A DNA stretch of 64,000 bases from Eopsaltria australis (Eukaryota > Chordata > Aves > Passeriformes > Petroicidae). Numbering within the stretch: position 1 is the stretch's first letter; the number at the start of each line of letters is the position of its first letter. Under the pieces are notes generated by a model, which was not told the origin of the DNA, did no database searches, and saw nothing but the letters and a program-made list of their open reading frames with translations. The DNA lies in NCBI GenBank assembly GCA_034509425.1, contig JAVTVJ010000564.1:1-64000 (forward strand), read 5' to 3'. A program made the translations under genes and the position numbers. Below, one piece after another: positions 43,483 to 55,609 of this stretch.

Positions 43483-45885
43483 GTAGGGCCTCATGGAACC
43501 AAGGAGTCAACTGTGACACTGTGGAACCTCATAGAACAAAGGGTCCATTGTGATGCAGCAGAACCCGATGGAGCCATTTTGGCACTGTGGGGTTGCATGG
43601 AACCAAAATCTATTTTGCAACAGTGGGGCCACGTGGAACCATGGGTCCATTGTGGTACTGCAGATCCAAGGAGACCATTGTGACACTCTGGAACCTCATG
43701 GAACAAAGGGGCCATTTTGACACTTTGTTGCCTCATGCAAACAGGAGTCATTGTGACACAATGGGGCCACGTGGAGCTAAGGAGACCACTGTGACACTGA
43801 GAAACCTCATGGAACCAAAAGTACATCGTGACAGAGAAAGACTTCATGGAGTCAAGGGTACATTTGGACACAGCAAGGATTCGATGGAACAATGGAACCA
43901 TTGCTGACAGTACAGAAACTCATGGAACCAGGAGGCCATTGTGACACTGCAGGGCCTTGTGGAACCAAGGAGACCATTGTGACACAACAGGGCTGCATGG
44001 AACAAAGGGGCCATTGTGACAATGCAGATCCAAGGATCCATGGTGACGCTGCAGAGCCAAGGGGACCATTGTTGACAATATGAAAGCTCCTGGAACCAGA
44101 AGCCCATTGTGACACAGCAAGGCCTCATGGAACCAAGGATCCATTGTGACACCGTGTGGCCTCATGGAACCATGAACCACTGTGACTCAGCAGGGCCACA
44201 TGGAGCCAAGGGGCCATTGTGACAGTGTGGATCCAAGGAGATCATTATGACTGAGGAACCTCATGGAACCAAAAGTCCATTGTTACACTCCTGGGCTCTG
44301 TGGAACCAAGGGGACCCCAGTAACTCTACAGGGCCTCATGGAACAATGGAGACCATTATTAGAGGCTTTGGGACCCTCTGGAGCAATGGGGCCATTGGGT
44401 CATTGCAGGGTCTCATATAACCAAGGGCCCATTATAGCACGGCAGGGCCTCATGGAATCACAGGGCCATTTTGACACTGTGGGGCCCCATGGAAGCAAGG
44501 AGACCATTGTGACACTTTGGGGCCTCAAGGAATCAAGTAACAATTTTAAAACAGCAGAACCAGGAGGCCATTGTGACACTCTGGAGCCCCATAGATCCAA
44601 GAGGCCACTGTGACACTGGATGGCCCCTTGTAAGGACCAGTGTGACACTATGGGGCCTCATGGACCCATGGAATCCATTGTGATACTGTAGGGCCCCACA
44701 GAACCCACAGGCCATTGTGACACCGTGGGGCCTTGTGTAACCAAGGGACAGTGTTGGGCCTTATGGAACCAATAGGCCACTATGACACTGTGGAATCAAG
44801 GAGACCATTGTACTACTGCAGTGCCCCATGGAAGCAAGGAGACCATTGTGACCCTATGGAGCCCCATGAGGCCGAGGCCATTGTGACACTGCAGACCTTC
44901 ATGGGACAGTGGAATCCATTGTGACACTGTGAGGCCTTATGGAACCAAGGAGACCTTTGTGACACTGCAGGGCCCCATGGAAGCAAGGAGACCATTGTGA
45001 CACTGCAGGGCCCCACAGAACCAATGGAATCAGTTGTGACACTGCAGGGCCTCGTGTAACCAAGGGACCATTGTTAGGCTGTGTGGACTCGTGGAACCAA
45101 GGGGATCATTGTGGTCCCATGGAACCAAGGACACCACTGTGACAAAACGCAGCCTCATGGAACCAAGGGGCCTTTGTGACACCACAGGGAATCATGAAAT
45201 CCAGAGCCCATTGTGACAGTGGGGAACCAAGGATACCATTGTGACACTGCTGAACCCCATAGAACCAACAGTCCATTGTGACTCCTTGGGGCCTCGTGTA
45301 ACCAAGGGTCCATTGTGACACTGCAGAACAAAGGAGACCATTGGGACATTCCAGGGCCCCACAGAACCAAGGGGCCATTGTGACACTCTGGGGCCCCATA
45401 GAACCCAGGGGCCATTGTGACACTTCAGGGCCTCATGGAACCATGGAGACCATTATGACACTTCAGGGCCTCGTGAAGGCAAGGGGATCATTGTGGCACT
45501 GTGGGGTCTTGTATAACCAAGGGCCAGTGTGGCACTGCAGGGCCTCAAGGAACCAAGGGCCATTTTAAAACTGCAGAGCCAAGCAGACCATGTGAGACCT
45601 TATTGAACTGATGAGAATATTGTGAGTCAGTGAGACCTTATGGAAACAAGGATCCATTGTGACACTTTGGGGTCTCATGTAACCAGGAGTCCAATTGTGA
45701 CACTGCAGAGCCAATGAGATCATTGTGACACTACAGGGCCTCATGGAACCAAGGGCCACTGTGTGATTTGTGGCCTCATGGAACCAAGGTCACCATTGTG
45801 ACACTATGGGGCCTCATGGAACCAAGGGGCCATTGTGACACTGGGGGACCCAATGGAAGCGAGGGTCCATTGTGACACTGGAACC
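43483..45885 (+). repeat. 38-bp minisatellite, longest array (2.4 kb)
   Basis: About 63 imperfect units of 37-39 bp; three successive GTGACAC blocks at 44959, 44997 and 45036 show the spacing. Units vary mainly in the middle (TGCAGGGCC, TGTGGGGCC or TGGAACC variants). No gene lies inside. Confidence 0.92.
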
Positions 45886-46290
45886 AAAAATCAGTAAAAA
45901 CAAAAGAAACTGCTTGACACATAGGGAGCATTAAGAAGCAGCATTTTTTATTTAGACAGGTGCACAAGGGGACAGCTCCTCCCAAAGTTGTGCATGCTGA
46001 ATACAGCAACGTTCCTGTTTACAGACTGGATTTAACATACATATAGAGTGATTGTCCCTGAATAAACATACATACGATAAACATTTCCCTGAAATCATTA
46101 ACGTATTTTCCCACCCTTCACTGATGTGTTCTTCTGTCCTGGGGGTCTCTTTGGTGGTCCCTGGTGGTTGGTGACGCCAGAGTCACACCTGACTGCCCGG
46201 TGGGATGTTAAAAGTTGGCACAATTGGAGTTGGTTGCTTTCCAATTCTGCTTCTTCCACATGGGCATTGTGCAGTTCCATGGGTCAGTGA
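45886..46290 (-). mobile_element. ERV LTR, inverted relative of 14690-15141
   Basis: The minus strand carries the same blocks as 14690-15141: aggaccaccaaagagac, the atgtatgtt stretch, gcatgcacaactttgggagg and a (changed) polyadenylation region. The terminal bases merge with the 38-bp array. Confidence 0.6.
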
Positions 46291-47299
46291 GAATTTAAGA
46301 ACAAGCATCGTCTGAGCTCACCACATTCGATGGTTTTCCATCTTATAACATGCGCTACTTTGAGGCTTGTGAAGTTTCTCTTCTCTTCAAGCCTTCCTAA
46401 GCTTCACATCAGAGTCTGCTGGAATTCAATCCCCCTCCCCATCCCACAGCATCCCTGCATTTCCCTCCTCCAGCCTTGCTCTCCAGCACAGCCATGGAGG
46501 CTCTTTGGCCTCTTGACTTTGCCTGCAGGCACCAAGGCCAGCTGAGCTCTGCCTTTGCCACAGCCAGTCCTGCCCAGCACAGGCCATGCCCAGCAATTCC
46601 TTGTGTGTCCCTGGCCTTGCTGTCAGCCCCAGCAGCGGCTGCGTGGCCCCTTTGTGGCCCTGTGCTGGCCCAGCCATGGTGGCACAGCCCCTGTGCAGCC
46701 CATCCCAGGACAGGAGCATTGCGGCTGGGAACGGCCCCTGTGCCGCGGTGCCCACAGCAGCCTTGGGGCTCTGTGCCCCATGGCCTCCCTGCTGGGCAGC
46801 CTCTGCCAGCTCCTGCAGAGCCCGTGGCACCTGTGGGGCTGCACAGACAGCCCTGCCCCGGGCTCTGCCGGCCTCTGGGCCAGCAGAGAGGCCGGGCAGG
46901 GCTGGCCATTGCCGGCAACAGGCCCTGAGCCCCGCAGGAGGATGGAGCTGGGCCACAGCCAAACTCAGCCCAAACCTGGGCTCAGCAGCCAGGGCTGCCA
47001 AGGGCTGCAAACAGAGGCTGCCGCTGACAAATGTCCTGGGCCCCCTCCCTGCTCTGTGCATGCCACCAAGGGCACAGAGCAGCCTCCTCTCTGGGCCACT
47101 TGCCTGTTTGCAATGCCTTGCACAGGCCCTGGCCCTGCCCCAGCAGCCCTGGGCTGAGTCCTGCCCCTGCACGCTCAGCCAGGCTGAGATGGACACTGAT
47201 GCCTTGCTCTGCCAGCTTCTCTCAGCCCAGCCCAGCTCCCTGCAAGCTCTGCCAGCTGCCCTGAGCTCTGTGCAGCACCAAGGGCCTCTCCCCAGCACA
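46291..47299. other. GC-rich spacer, no gene seen
   Basis: Long open frames on both strands (46586-47659 plus, 46426-47385 minus) come from low A+T content. None has a recognisable domain, signal peptide or repeat. If the window extended left of base 1, this would probably be the counterpart of that sequence. Confidence 0.4.
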
Positions 47300-48604
47300 G
47301 CCCAGCCGCCTCTGGCCCCACAGCTCTGCTCAGGCCAGGCTGCTCTGGGCAGTGGCCCCACGGCCTCAGCCCCTCTCAAGGGCACAGCAGCAGCTGCAGC
47401 TCACACAGGACTCAGCCCCAGCCATGGGGGAACCATGGGCCTGGCCAAAGGAAAAGGAGGCTCCCTGTGTGCCCTGCTCTCCTCTGCAGGAGATGCTGAG
47501 AGCTCTGCAGCCCCTGCTGCCATCCCATCTCCCCAGGCCAGCACAGCAGCCGCGGCCTTGTGGCTCTCAAGAGCTGTTCCTGCTCCAGGCCCAGGGCCCA
47601 TCCCAGAGCTGGGGCAGCCACAAAGCTCTGCCCATTTCTGTTTGTTCCTGCTTTCATGAACATGGATCCTGAACATTCTGGAGGTTCCCTGAAGAATTTT
47701 ACCTCTCCAGAGGCTTGTTCATTCTTCAGCACTTCAGTTCCGGAATTCAGTGCCCAAGGGCTCATTAACATTTCAAAACACCTTAACAAGAGAGGCCGCT
47801 GGGAATAATTCCAGTCTTCAATTCTTCTGTGGTTTATTAGATAGATTTCAGAAGTGTATTCAAAGTGAATATACTGTATCGAAAAACAATGAAGAAATTC
47901 ACTTTTCCTCCTGTTCATTTTTCTTTTCCTGTTCATAGATTGATATGAGAAATTTCCACTTGATATTGATGTTAGCACCTCCTAATGAAGTCTGAACAGA
48001 TACGAAAATAAAGACCCTTCATAGCTGACAATCAATCAGATTTTGTCCCTACCCCCTCCCCACCATTTCCCTCATCCAAGCCCTGGCACTCAGAGCAGCC
48101 TTGTGCAAATCTGAGCTTCCTCCACTCCAGGTTGTGCCTGCAGCTTTCAGCTCCTTGGCACCAACTCCCACCTGCTTTCCTTGCACAAGGAGCTGCCTGA
48201 GACACACAGGGATGTTCATTTCTTGTCAGCAAACAAAACCAAGGCAAGGCACAGCTCCATAAAAAGCAAAAGCCATTCCTCTGCTGGATATTAAATCCAC
48301 TTTCCACAGCAGACAGTCTCACACCAATGGAAAACACGTTCTGTGCCCAGCACAGATCCCAAGATCCCCCCAAACCCTCCCTGCCTCAATTCTGTCCAGA
48401 TTTGCTCTTTGCACACACGAGTCACACGCTGGAGTCACGAGCTCGCTCCATGCCCAGAGAGAGGAAAAGAGAGCAAGTGGCTGAAGAGCTCTCTTGTGCA
48501 GAGCTACAGCTGCACCAATCCCAATATTCTGGGCTCACAGGAACTTGATCCAACACCCTCTGCAGCATCTGTTCCCTGGGTCAAAATCTGGCTGCATGGC
48601 CAGG
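47300..48604. repeat. Duplicated spacer, copy 3
   Basis: 47300-48045 matches 1-760, and 47700-48270 matches 12640-13210. 48290-48600 has no partner in the window and no recognised content. Confidence 0.7.
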
Positions 48605-48810
48605 GAGAGCTGGGGAATGGAGTCACATCCAGGGCTGTCCCCAGGGCTCAGGATTGGGGCCAGCTCAGTTCAATCTCTTTATTGCTGATCTGGATGAGGA
48701 CATGGAGGGCACCCTCAGTCAGTTGCCAGGTGAGGCCAAGCTGGGTGGGAGTGTGGCTGTGCTGGAGGGCAGGAAGCTCTGCAGAGGGATCTGCACAGGC
48801 TGGAGCAGGG
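48605..48810 (+). mobile_element. CR1 LINE fragment
   Basis: Same CR1 stretch as 13229-13430 (caatctctttattgctgat to ctctgcagagggatctg), shorter at its 3' side, where it meets an LTR fragment. Confidence 0.75.
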
Positions 48811-48819
48811 GCAGAAGCC

Positions 48820-49074
48820 ACAGGTGATGAACTGACCATAACCCCCGTTCCCTGTCTCCCTGCACTGCCAGGGTAGGAGGTAGAGCAGGAAGGAAGGACA
48901 GATGGGGGGAAAGGCATTTTTAAGGGCTTCTCATCCTGCTCTGAGTTTGTTAGCAATAAATTCATCTCATATCTCTGAGTTGAGCCTGTTTTGCCCATGA
49001 CGGGATTTGCTGACTGATATCTCCCAGTCCTTATCTCAACCCATGAACCCTATGTTAAATTTTCTCTCCTCTGT
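48820..49074 (+). mobile_element. ERV LTR fragment (R-U5 part)
   Basis: Has aataaa near 48955 followed by gttgagcctgttttgccc and ccttatctcaaccca blocks, which are typical of the R-U5 end of avian ERVL LTRs. It is cut by the solo LTR starting at 49075. Confidence 0.65.
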
Positions 49075-49722
49075 TGTCGTGGGTTGACCCCAGCTAGGTG
49101 CCAGGTACCCACTCAGTCACTCTATCACTCCCTCTCCCACTGGGAGAGCGGAGAGGATAATATTGAAAAAAAGACTATCAGGGTAAGAAAAGGCAGTTTT
49201 ATTACAGCGGAGAGAAAAATAGAACAAGCAAGCTGAGATTTGCGCATGCAAGAGCAGAGGGGAAAACAATCAATCTCTACTTCCCATCAGCAGTGATGTC
49301 CGGACACTTTCTGGGAAGCAGGGCTTCAGCACGAGTGGTGGTTGTTCAAGGAGGCAAACATGGACCGGCCCTGAGTGCCTCCTCCTCCTCCTCTCCTCCT
49401 TCCCTTATATATCTGAGCTGATGTCACATGAATGGAATATCCCTTTGGCTGACTGGGCTCAGCTGGCCTGCTGGTGTCCCCTCCCAGGATCTTGCCCCCC
49501 CCATCCCCTTCAGTGGGGGAAGGAATGTCACAGGGACAGCACAGCTTGGCAGTAGCCAAAACACTGCTCTGTTATCAACACCAGCTACCAAAGCAAAGCA
49601 CAGCACTGTAAGGGCTGTGAGCTTTACCCCAGCCAGACCCAATACATCTGTCCCGCTGCAGAGGTGAGTGAGTGAGTGGCTCTCATGGGTGCCTGGCATC
49701 TGGCCTGGGCCAGCCCATGACA
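49075..49722 (-). mobile_element. Solo ERV LTR (648 bp)
   Basis: On the minus strand it starts TGTCATGGGCTGG and ends GGTCAACCCACGACA, a standard avian ERVL-type terminus. A TATA box (ATATATAAGG; plus 49403-49412) and AATAAAA (plus 49197-49203) lie in the right order. There is no clear target-site duplication. It sits head-to-head against, or inside, another LTR fragment. Confidence 0.82.
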
Positions 49723-49724
49723 CC

Positions 49725-50240
49725 TTGGTAGCACAGGATCACAAGAGACCCTTGGTTCTATGAGGCCTTGCAGTGTCACCATGGTCTCCATGATTCCATA
49801 AGGCCCTGCCATGTCACATGGAGGTTGATTGGTTCAATGAGGCTCCACAGTGTCACCATGGCCCCATGCAGGTGGTTCCATGGAGCCCCACTATGGTTAC
49901 CTTGGTTCCACAAGGCTCTGCAGTGCCACCATGGCCCTTTGGTGCCATCAGGCCTCAAAGTGACAAAATGCTCTCCATGGTTTCATGAGTGCCCCCTGTG
50001 TCACAACAGACTCTTGGTTCTGTGAAGTTCTTCAGTGTCACAAGGGCCCCTTGGTTCCATGAGGTTTGGCAGAGTCACAATTCACTCCTGGGTTCCATGA
50101 GGCCCTGCTGTGTCACAGTGCCCATGGTTCCATGAGTTTCCATGGTGTCACCAGGGTCTCTTTGGATCCCCAGTGTCACAATGGTCTCCTTGGTACCATC
50201 CAGCCCCAGTATGTCACAGGGGCTTTTTGGTTCCTTGAGG
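49725..50240 (-). repeat. 38-bp minisatellite, reverse orientation
   Basis: About 13 units on the minus strand following the solo LTR. Confidence 0.82.
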
Positions 50241-50679
50241 AGACAAAAGCTCTGCATAAACATTGAGCAACACCTGCCTGACACACCTGGGAACATCTGT
50301 CTGCATCAAAAGAGGGCTTAAAGCTGACAATGGCACCAGCAGCTTCCATCTGCAACACAGACCCAGGCAAAGGACAGGGACAGAGAATTCACCTGGAAGA
50401 CTCAGAGAATTCTGCTGACAGAGATCATTTCTGCTCACACTGTCCCTTGGAGAAAGGTGACATCATTCCAGGAAGCCTGGACTGAGCATGTGCTTCCTGA
50501 ATGGGGTTTGTTGTTTAGGAAACCTGCTCAGGCTTTTCCATTCTTTCCTCCCAAACAGGAAAACTTCTCCTGGGCCTGTGTGCAGGCAGAGCCCTGAGGA
50601 GAGCAGGTGGGACATGGTGCAATGGGCTGGGACACGCAGCTGCAGAGCTCAGGGGACAAGGTTGTGATGCAGGGGACAG
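50241..50679. other. Spacer with a possible LTR relic
   Basis: 50240-50300 is weakly related, inverted, to 30840-30915. The rest holds nothing I recognise. Confidence 0.35.
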
Positions 50680-52267
50680 GGATGTCAGTGCCAGGTGGGG
50701 GATGTCAGACATGGTGAGGCTGGGGCTGAGGAGCAGCTTGTCCAAACAGGGTCAGCCTGCAAGGGGCTCATTCTTCTCTGTGCCCAGACCTCCTAAGGAG
50801 ATATTTAGCATCAACATCACTTGGGGAATGCTTCTGTCAGCTCTTCTCTGAACTGAAATGTAAAAATATATTCCATTGATTAATTGACTCCATAAACCAT
50901 TTCCATTGATTAATGGAAAACAAAGAGTGTGCACTTTTTTCAAAGAGGTGCTCTTTGAAATCTCTCTCCTTAAGAGATCTCCAAACTGATTCCCATCAGC
51001 TGCACAAGCCCTGGAAACTTGAAGACAACTGAAGAAGACAAGGAGCTCCTGAGGCCTTTCTGGATTTTAATCAGCCCCACGGTGGATTTGGGGCTGAGTG
51101 CAGGAGCCTCAGGCACTGAGAGAAGGATGAAGAAGCTGCTCAAGGAGTCAGAAGCAAAACTCCAAGTGCCCTGGAGCATCAATGGGCCCCAGTGAGGGCA
51201 GGGAGTGGCAAAGGCTGCGCAGGGACTGGTGAGAGCAGATCCTTGATGCCAGGATTGCAGGCAGCCAAAGGCTGTGAGCAGGGAAGTGCAATGCTGAGAA
51301 AGGCCTGGCTTGGCTGGAGGAAGCAGAAAGGCCAAGGCCTGAGGCCAGGCCTGGCACAGCAGGGCCTGTCCCTCCCGGGTGCCTCGGGGCTGTTTGTGGG
51401 GCAGGGGGATGGGAGGGGCAGCAAGGACAAATGGCATCAACCTGGGTGACACTGCAGATCCTCCTGGAACCAAGGGCCAGTGGGACACAGCAGGGCCTCA
51501 TGGAAACAAGAGGCCATTGTGAGCCTGCAGGGCTGGAACAGCCCAGAACACTCCAATGCTGGGGGAACCAAAGGTTCCTTTACTGGAGTTTGGTGCACAG
51601 GAGAAACACCAACCAGATATTCTCAAGAGGTCAAAAGGACACAAAATATTTTCTGGCAAAATATAGAAAATCAAGGAATTTTGGCAAAGGATTTAATACA
51701 ACATCCAATTCAAGGAAAACTTTTATCATAGCAGTAACTTGCTTAACTTAGTCCATATAACCTGAAAACCTTTAACCCTTAAGGTGTTAAGTTCCCCGAA
51801 AATACTACATGTAAATAAGATTAGAAGAAGAAAGAGAGAGACAGAAAGGCAGAAGAGCTACAGAAAGACAAACGCACACCTACCAACTGCTTGGGTTCCA
51901 GTGTGGGTGAGACACAAACCCCAGGAGAAGGCAGGGACCAGACCATGGGCTGACCTCGTGCTCCATCTTTGAAGTCCCTGGGCCTTTGTGGGGCTCCCCC
52001 CAGGTGGGACTTGTGATTGCTGGGGCAGTCAGAGCCTGGGTCAGCACTGCCCTGGTGTGACTGATTGACAGCTCATCCCAAGGTGTCTCGGGACATTGAT
52101 CTCATCCAGCCTCTGACAGTGACCACGGTGACACTGCAGAACCTCATGGAACCGTGGGTCAGGTGTGACAATGCGGATCCAAGGACACCGTGGGGACACC
52201 ATGGAACCTCATGGAACCAAGGGGACACTGTGACACTGTGGAGCCTCACAGAACTGAGGAATCCATT
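50680..52267. repeat. Direct duplication block E, copy 2
   Basis: Matches 27140-28570, including the LTR-like remnant (51580-52050) and the few 38-bp units near 52130-52260. It carries about 200 extra bases around 50850-51060 relative to copy 1. Confidence 0.7.
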
Positions 52268-52700
52268 GTGACTGATATGGAAAATGTCTTTAGAGACAAT
52301 TCCATGGGTGAAGGTGTGGGTGTTAACATCTTTGAAATGGATCTTAATGTCTCTATCAACTTCAAGGAACAGGTTTATTACAGAAACAGACAAGTGGGTC
52401 TGCACAAGCCTGAGTTTATGAACTTTCGGGTAAAATGACAGGTTCAAGGGGGGATATGGGGTAGACAGTTTGGGAAGGCTGTACGTCCCTAGTACCTCTG
52501 GCAATGTGGAAAGGAAAGGGACAATGTGCAGCCGGGAGTTTGGGATAAAAGGAAGCTGCACCCTGTGAAACCCCGAGAGATAAAACCCCATGGGCGTGTG
52601 CTCCAGTGGACTCTCTCCCTTTATTAGAATAAAGTTGCAGGACTCCTCTGTCTCCTTTATGGACACTGGCTTTTCATAGTGTGATTTTCCATCCATGACA
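52268..52700 (+). mobile_element. ERV LTR, full-length copy
   Basis: gataaaac TATA-like site at 52580-52587, aataaa at 52628-52633, and end ...CATCCATGACA at 52700, directly followed by the 38-bp array. A 3'-truncated copy is at 28571-28848. The exact 5' end is uncertain. Confidence 0.7.
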
Positions 52701-53125
52701 CTGTGGAACCTCACGGAACCAAGGGCCCATTGTGACACATCAAGGCCTCATTGGAACAAAGGAACCATTGCTGACAGTACAGAAACTCATGGAACCAAGG
52801 GCCCATTGTGACACTGCAGATCCAAGGACACCATGGTGACACGATGGAACCTCATGGAACCAAAGAGACCATTGTGACACTCTGGTGCCTCATGGAATCA
52901 TGGAGACCATTGTGAAACTCTGGGGCACCATGGAACCAAGGGTCAATGATGAAACTGTGGGACCCATAGAACCAAGGAGCCATTGTGACACAACGGGGAG
53001 TCATGGAGCCAAGGGGCCATTGTGACACTAAAGAAATAAGGAGAACATTGTGACACTACAGGACATAGTGGAAACAAAGTTGAGACCATTGTGACACTGT
53101 GGGGCCCCATGGAACCAAGGGAACA
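52701..53125 (+). repeat. 38-bp minisatellite
   Basis: About 11 units on the plus strand between the LTR and the 188-bp array; inverted counterpart of 24240-24520. Confidence 0.85.
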
Positions 53126-53129
53126 TGGA

Positions 53130-55590
53130 ACAAGCATGGCTGGATTGGCCTCGTGGGGACCACCTTAAAGGTCAGTCTGACCTTGGCACTTGGAGGGCCA
53201 CTGGCACTGAATCACTGGGCTCTGGGCTTTTCTTCCTATGGAAAAGAACTGTCCTTCTCCTCCAGGTGCCCATGGCCAAAAGTGGGATTCCTCCTCCAAA
53301 TTTCCTTTTATGCAAAGATTGTTCCCACATGAAATCTGCCAGGACACACAGATCTGGCTGGTTTGTCCTCCAAGGGCCACCTCTCATCTGCCTCTGAAGC
53401 ACTGGGACCATGTGCTTTTCTTTCCTATGGGAAAAACCTTTCACATCCAGGTGCCCATGGCCGAAATAGGGAATCTGCCTTCAAATTTCCCTATATCCCA
53501 GGACTGCCCCAGAAGAAAGGTGCCAGGAGAGACACGTCTGGCTACCTTGGCCCATGGGGGCCACCTCTCATCTTCTTCCCAAACACTTGGACTTTGTGCT
53601 TTTCTTTCCTATGGGAATGCCATCCATCTCTACCAGGCGCCCATGGCCCGAATAGGGATTCCACCTCCAAAACTTTGTCCATCCAAGGATTGCTCCCAAG
53701 TGAAAGCTGCCAGGACAGACAGCTCTGGCTGCCCTTGGCTTCTTGGAAGCAGCCTCTCACCTGCTTTTGAAACACCAAAGTTTGGTGCTTTCCTTCCCAA
53801 TATAAAAGAAACAACCTTTTAATCAACGCAGAAATGGCCGAAATTGGGATCCCACCTCCAAAATTCCCTGTTTCCAAGGGTTGCTTTCAGACAAAAGCTG
53901 GCAGGACAGAGATGACTGGCTGGCCTTGGCCTCTGATGGTCACCTTTCATCTGCCCCTGAAACCCTGGTGTTCTGTGCTTTCCTTCCTAAGGAAAAAAAA
54001 CTGTCCTCCTATTGCAAGTGTCCATATCCGAAATTATTGTTGTGCCTCTAAAATTCCCTATATCTGGGGATTTCTCCCAGACAAAATCTGCCAGCACCGT
54101 CTAGACTACCTGGCCTTGGCCTCTGGTCACTGCCCCTCATCTGCCCCCGTAACACTGGGGCTTGGTTGCTTCCTTATTATGGAGACCATGGTGACACTGA
54201 TAGGCCTCGTGGAACCAAGGGGATCATTGTGGCTCTGTGGGGCCGCATGGTGCCAAGGGGCCAGTGTGGAGCAGCAGGGCTTTGTGGAACCAAGAGGCCA
54301 TTGTTGCATTACAGGGCCTGGTGGAACCAAAGGGCCATTGTGATCCTGCAGGGCACCATGGATCCATGGAGACCATTGTGACATTGCAAGGCCACATGGA
54401 ATCATGGAGACCATTGTGACACTGTGGGGCCTTGTGGAAGCAAGGGAACATGGAACAGGTCTGGCTGGATTGGCCTCCTAGGGGCTGCCTGACAGGTCTG
54501 GCTGATCTTGGCATCTTGAGGGCTGCTGCTCATCAGCCCCTGGAGCACTGGGACTCTGTGCTCTCCTTCCTATGGGAAAGAACTGTCCTTCTCCACCCAG
54601 TGCCCATAGCCAAAATTGGTACTTCCCCTACTAAAATCCCTATATGAAGGGTTTCTCCCAGACAAAACCTGCCAGCTCTTGCTGGCCTTGGTCTCTGGTG
54701 GTCACCTCTCATCTGCCCCTGAAACATCAGAGCTTTGTTCCTTCCTTCCTATGAAAAAGAACTCTCCTTCTCTTCCAGGGGCCATGGCCAAAATTGGGAT
54801 TCCACCTCCCCAAATTCCACCTATCGAAGGATTTCTCCCATCTGAATGTCGCCAGGACAGACAGCTCTGGCTGGCCTTGGCCCTCTCTAGCTGCCACTTA
54901 TCTGCCCCTGAAACACTGGGGCTCTGCTTTCCTTCCTATGGAAAAGAGCCATCCTTCTTCTCCAGGTGCCCATGGCCAAAACTGGAATTTGGCCTCCAAA
55001 ATTCCATCTATCCAAGGATTGCTGTCAGACAAAAGCTGCTACAAGACACAGGTCTGACTGGCCTTGTCCTCTGCTCAGTTTCTTAGACTATGAGCAGAAG
55101 GCCATTTTTTTCCCAGAGGAAGGAAAGCCCAGAGCCTCAGTGTTTCAGGGCCAGGTTAGAGGCAGGCACCAGAGGCCAAGGCCAGCCAGAGCTGTCTGTC
55201 CTGGCAACTTTTGTCTTTGAGAAACCCTTGGATATAGGGAATTTTGGAGGAGAAGTACCAGTTTTGGCCATGGGTGCCTGGGCAGGGGGATGGTTCTTTT
55301 CCATAGGAAGGAAAGCCCAGAGCCCCAGTGTTTGAAGGCAGGTGAGAGATGGCTCTCAGGAAGCCAAGGGCAGCCAATCTTGTTGGTAATGTCAGCTTCT
55401 GTCTAGAAGCACTCCCTGGATATAGGGAATTTTGGACGTGGAATCCCATTTTGGCAATGGGCACTTGGAGGAGAAGGACAGTTCTTTTCCATTTGAAGGG
55501 AAGCCCAGAGCCCCAGTGTTTCAGGGGTACATGGGGAGAGACCCCTGACATGCCACGGTCAGTTGAGCCAGTCAGGCCAAGGGACCCAGT
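53130..55590. repeat. 188-bp satellite array with an internal inversion (arm B)
   Basis: About ten units. CCATGGCCAAAA-type blocks at 53270, 53456, 53642, 53833 and 54023 give a period of 186-191. 38-bp units interrupt it at about 54180-54440. Orientation switches at about 55071-55110, after which two units run the other way. The whole is the inverted copy of 22100-24235. Confidence 0.87.
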
Positions 55591-55609
55591 CCAATTACCT
55601 GTTCCCTTG

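Noticed and set aside
46426..47659. Overlapping 357-codon (plus) and 319-codon (minus) frames
   Set aside because: Both strands are open at once because the segment is GC-rich. No domain, and the copy at window start keeps only pieces of them.
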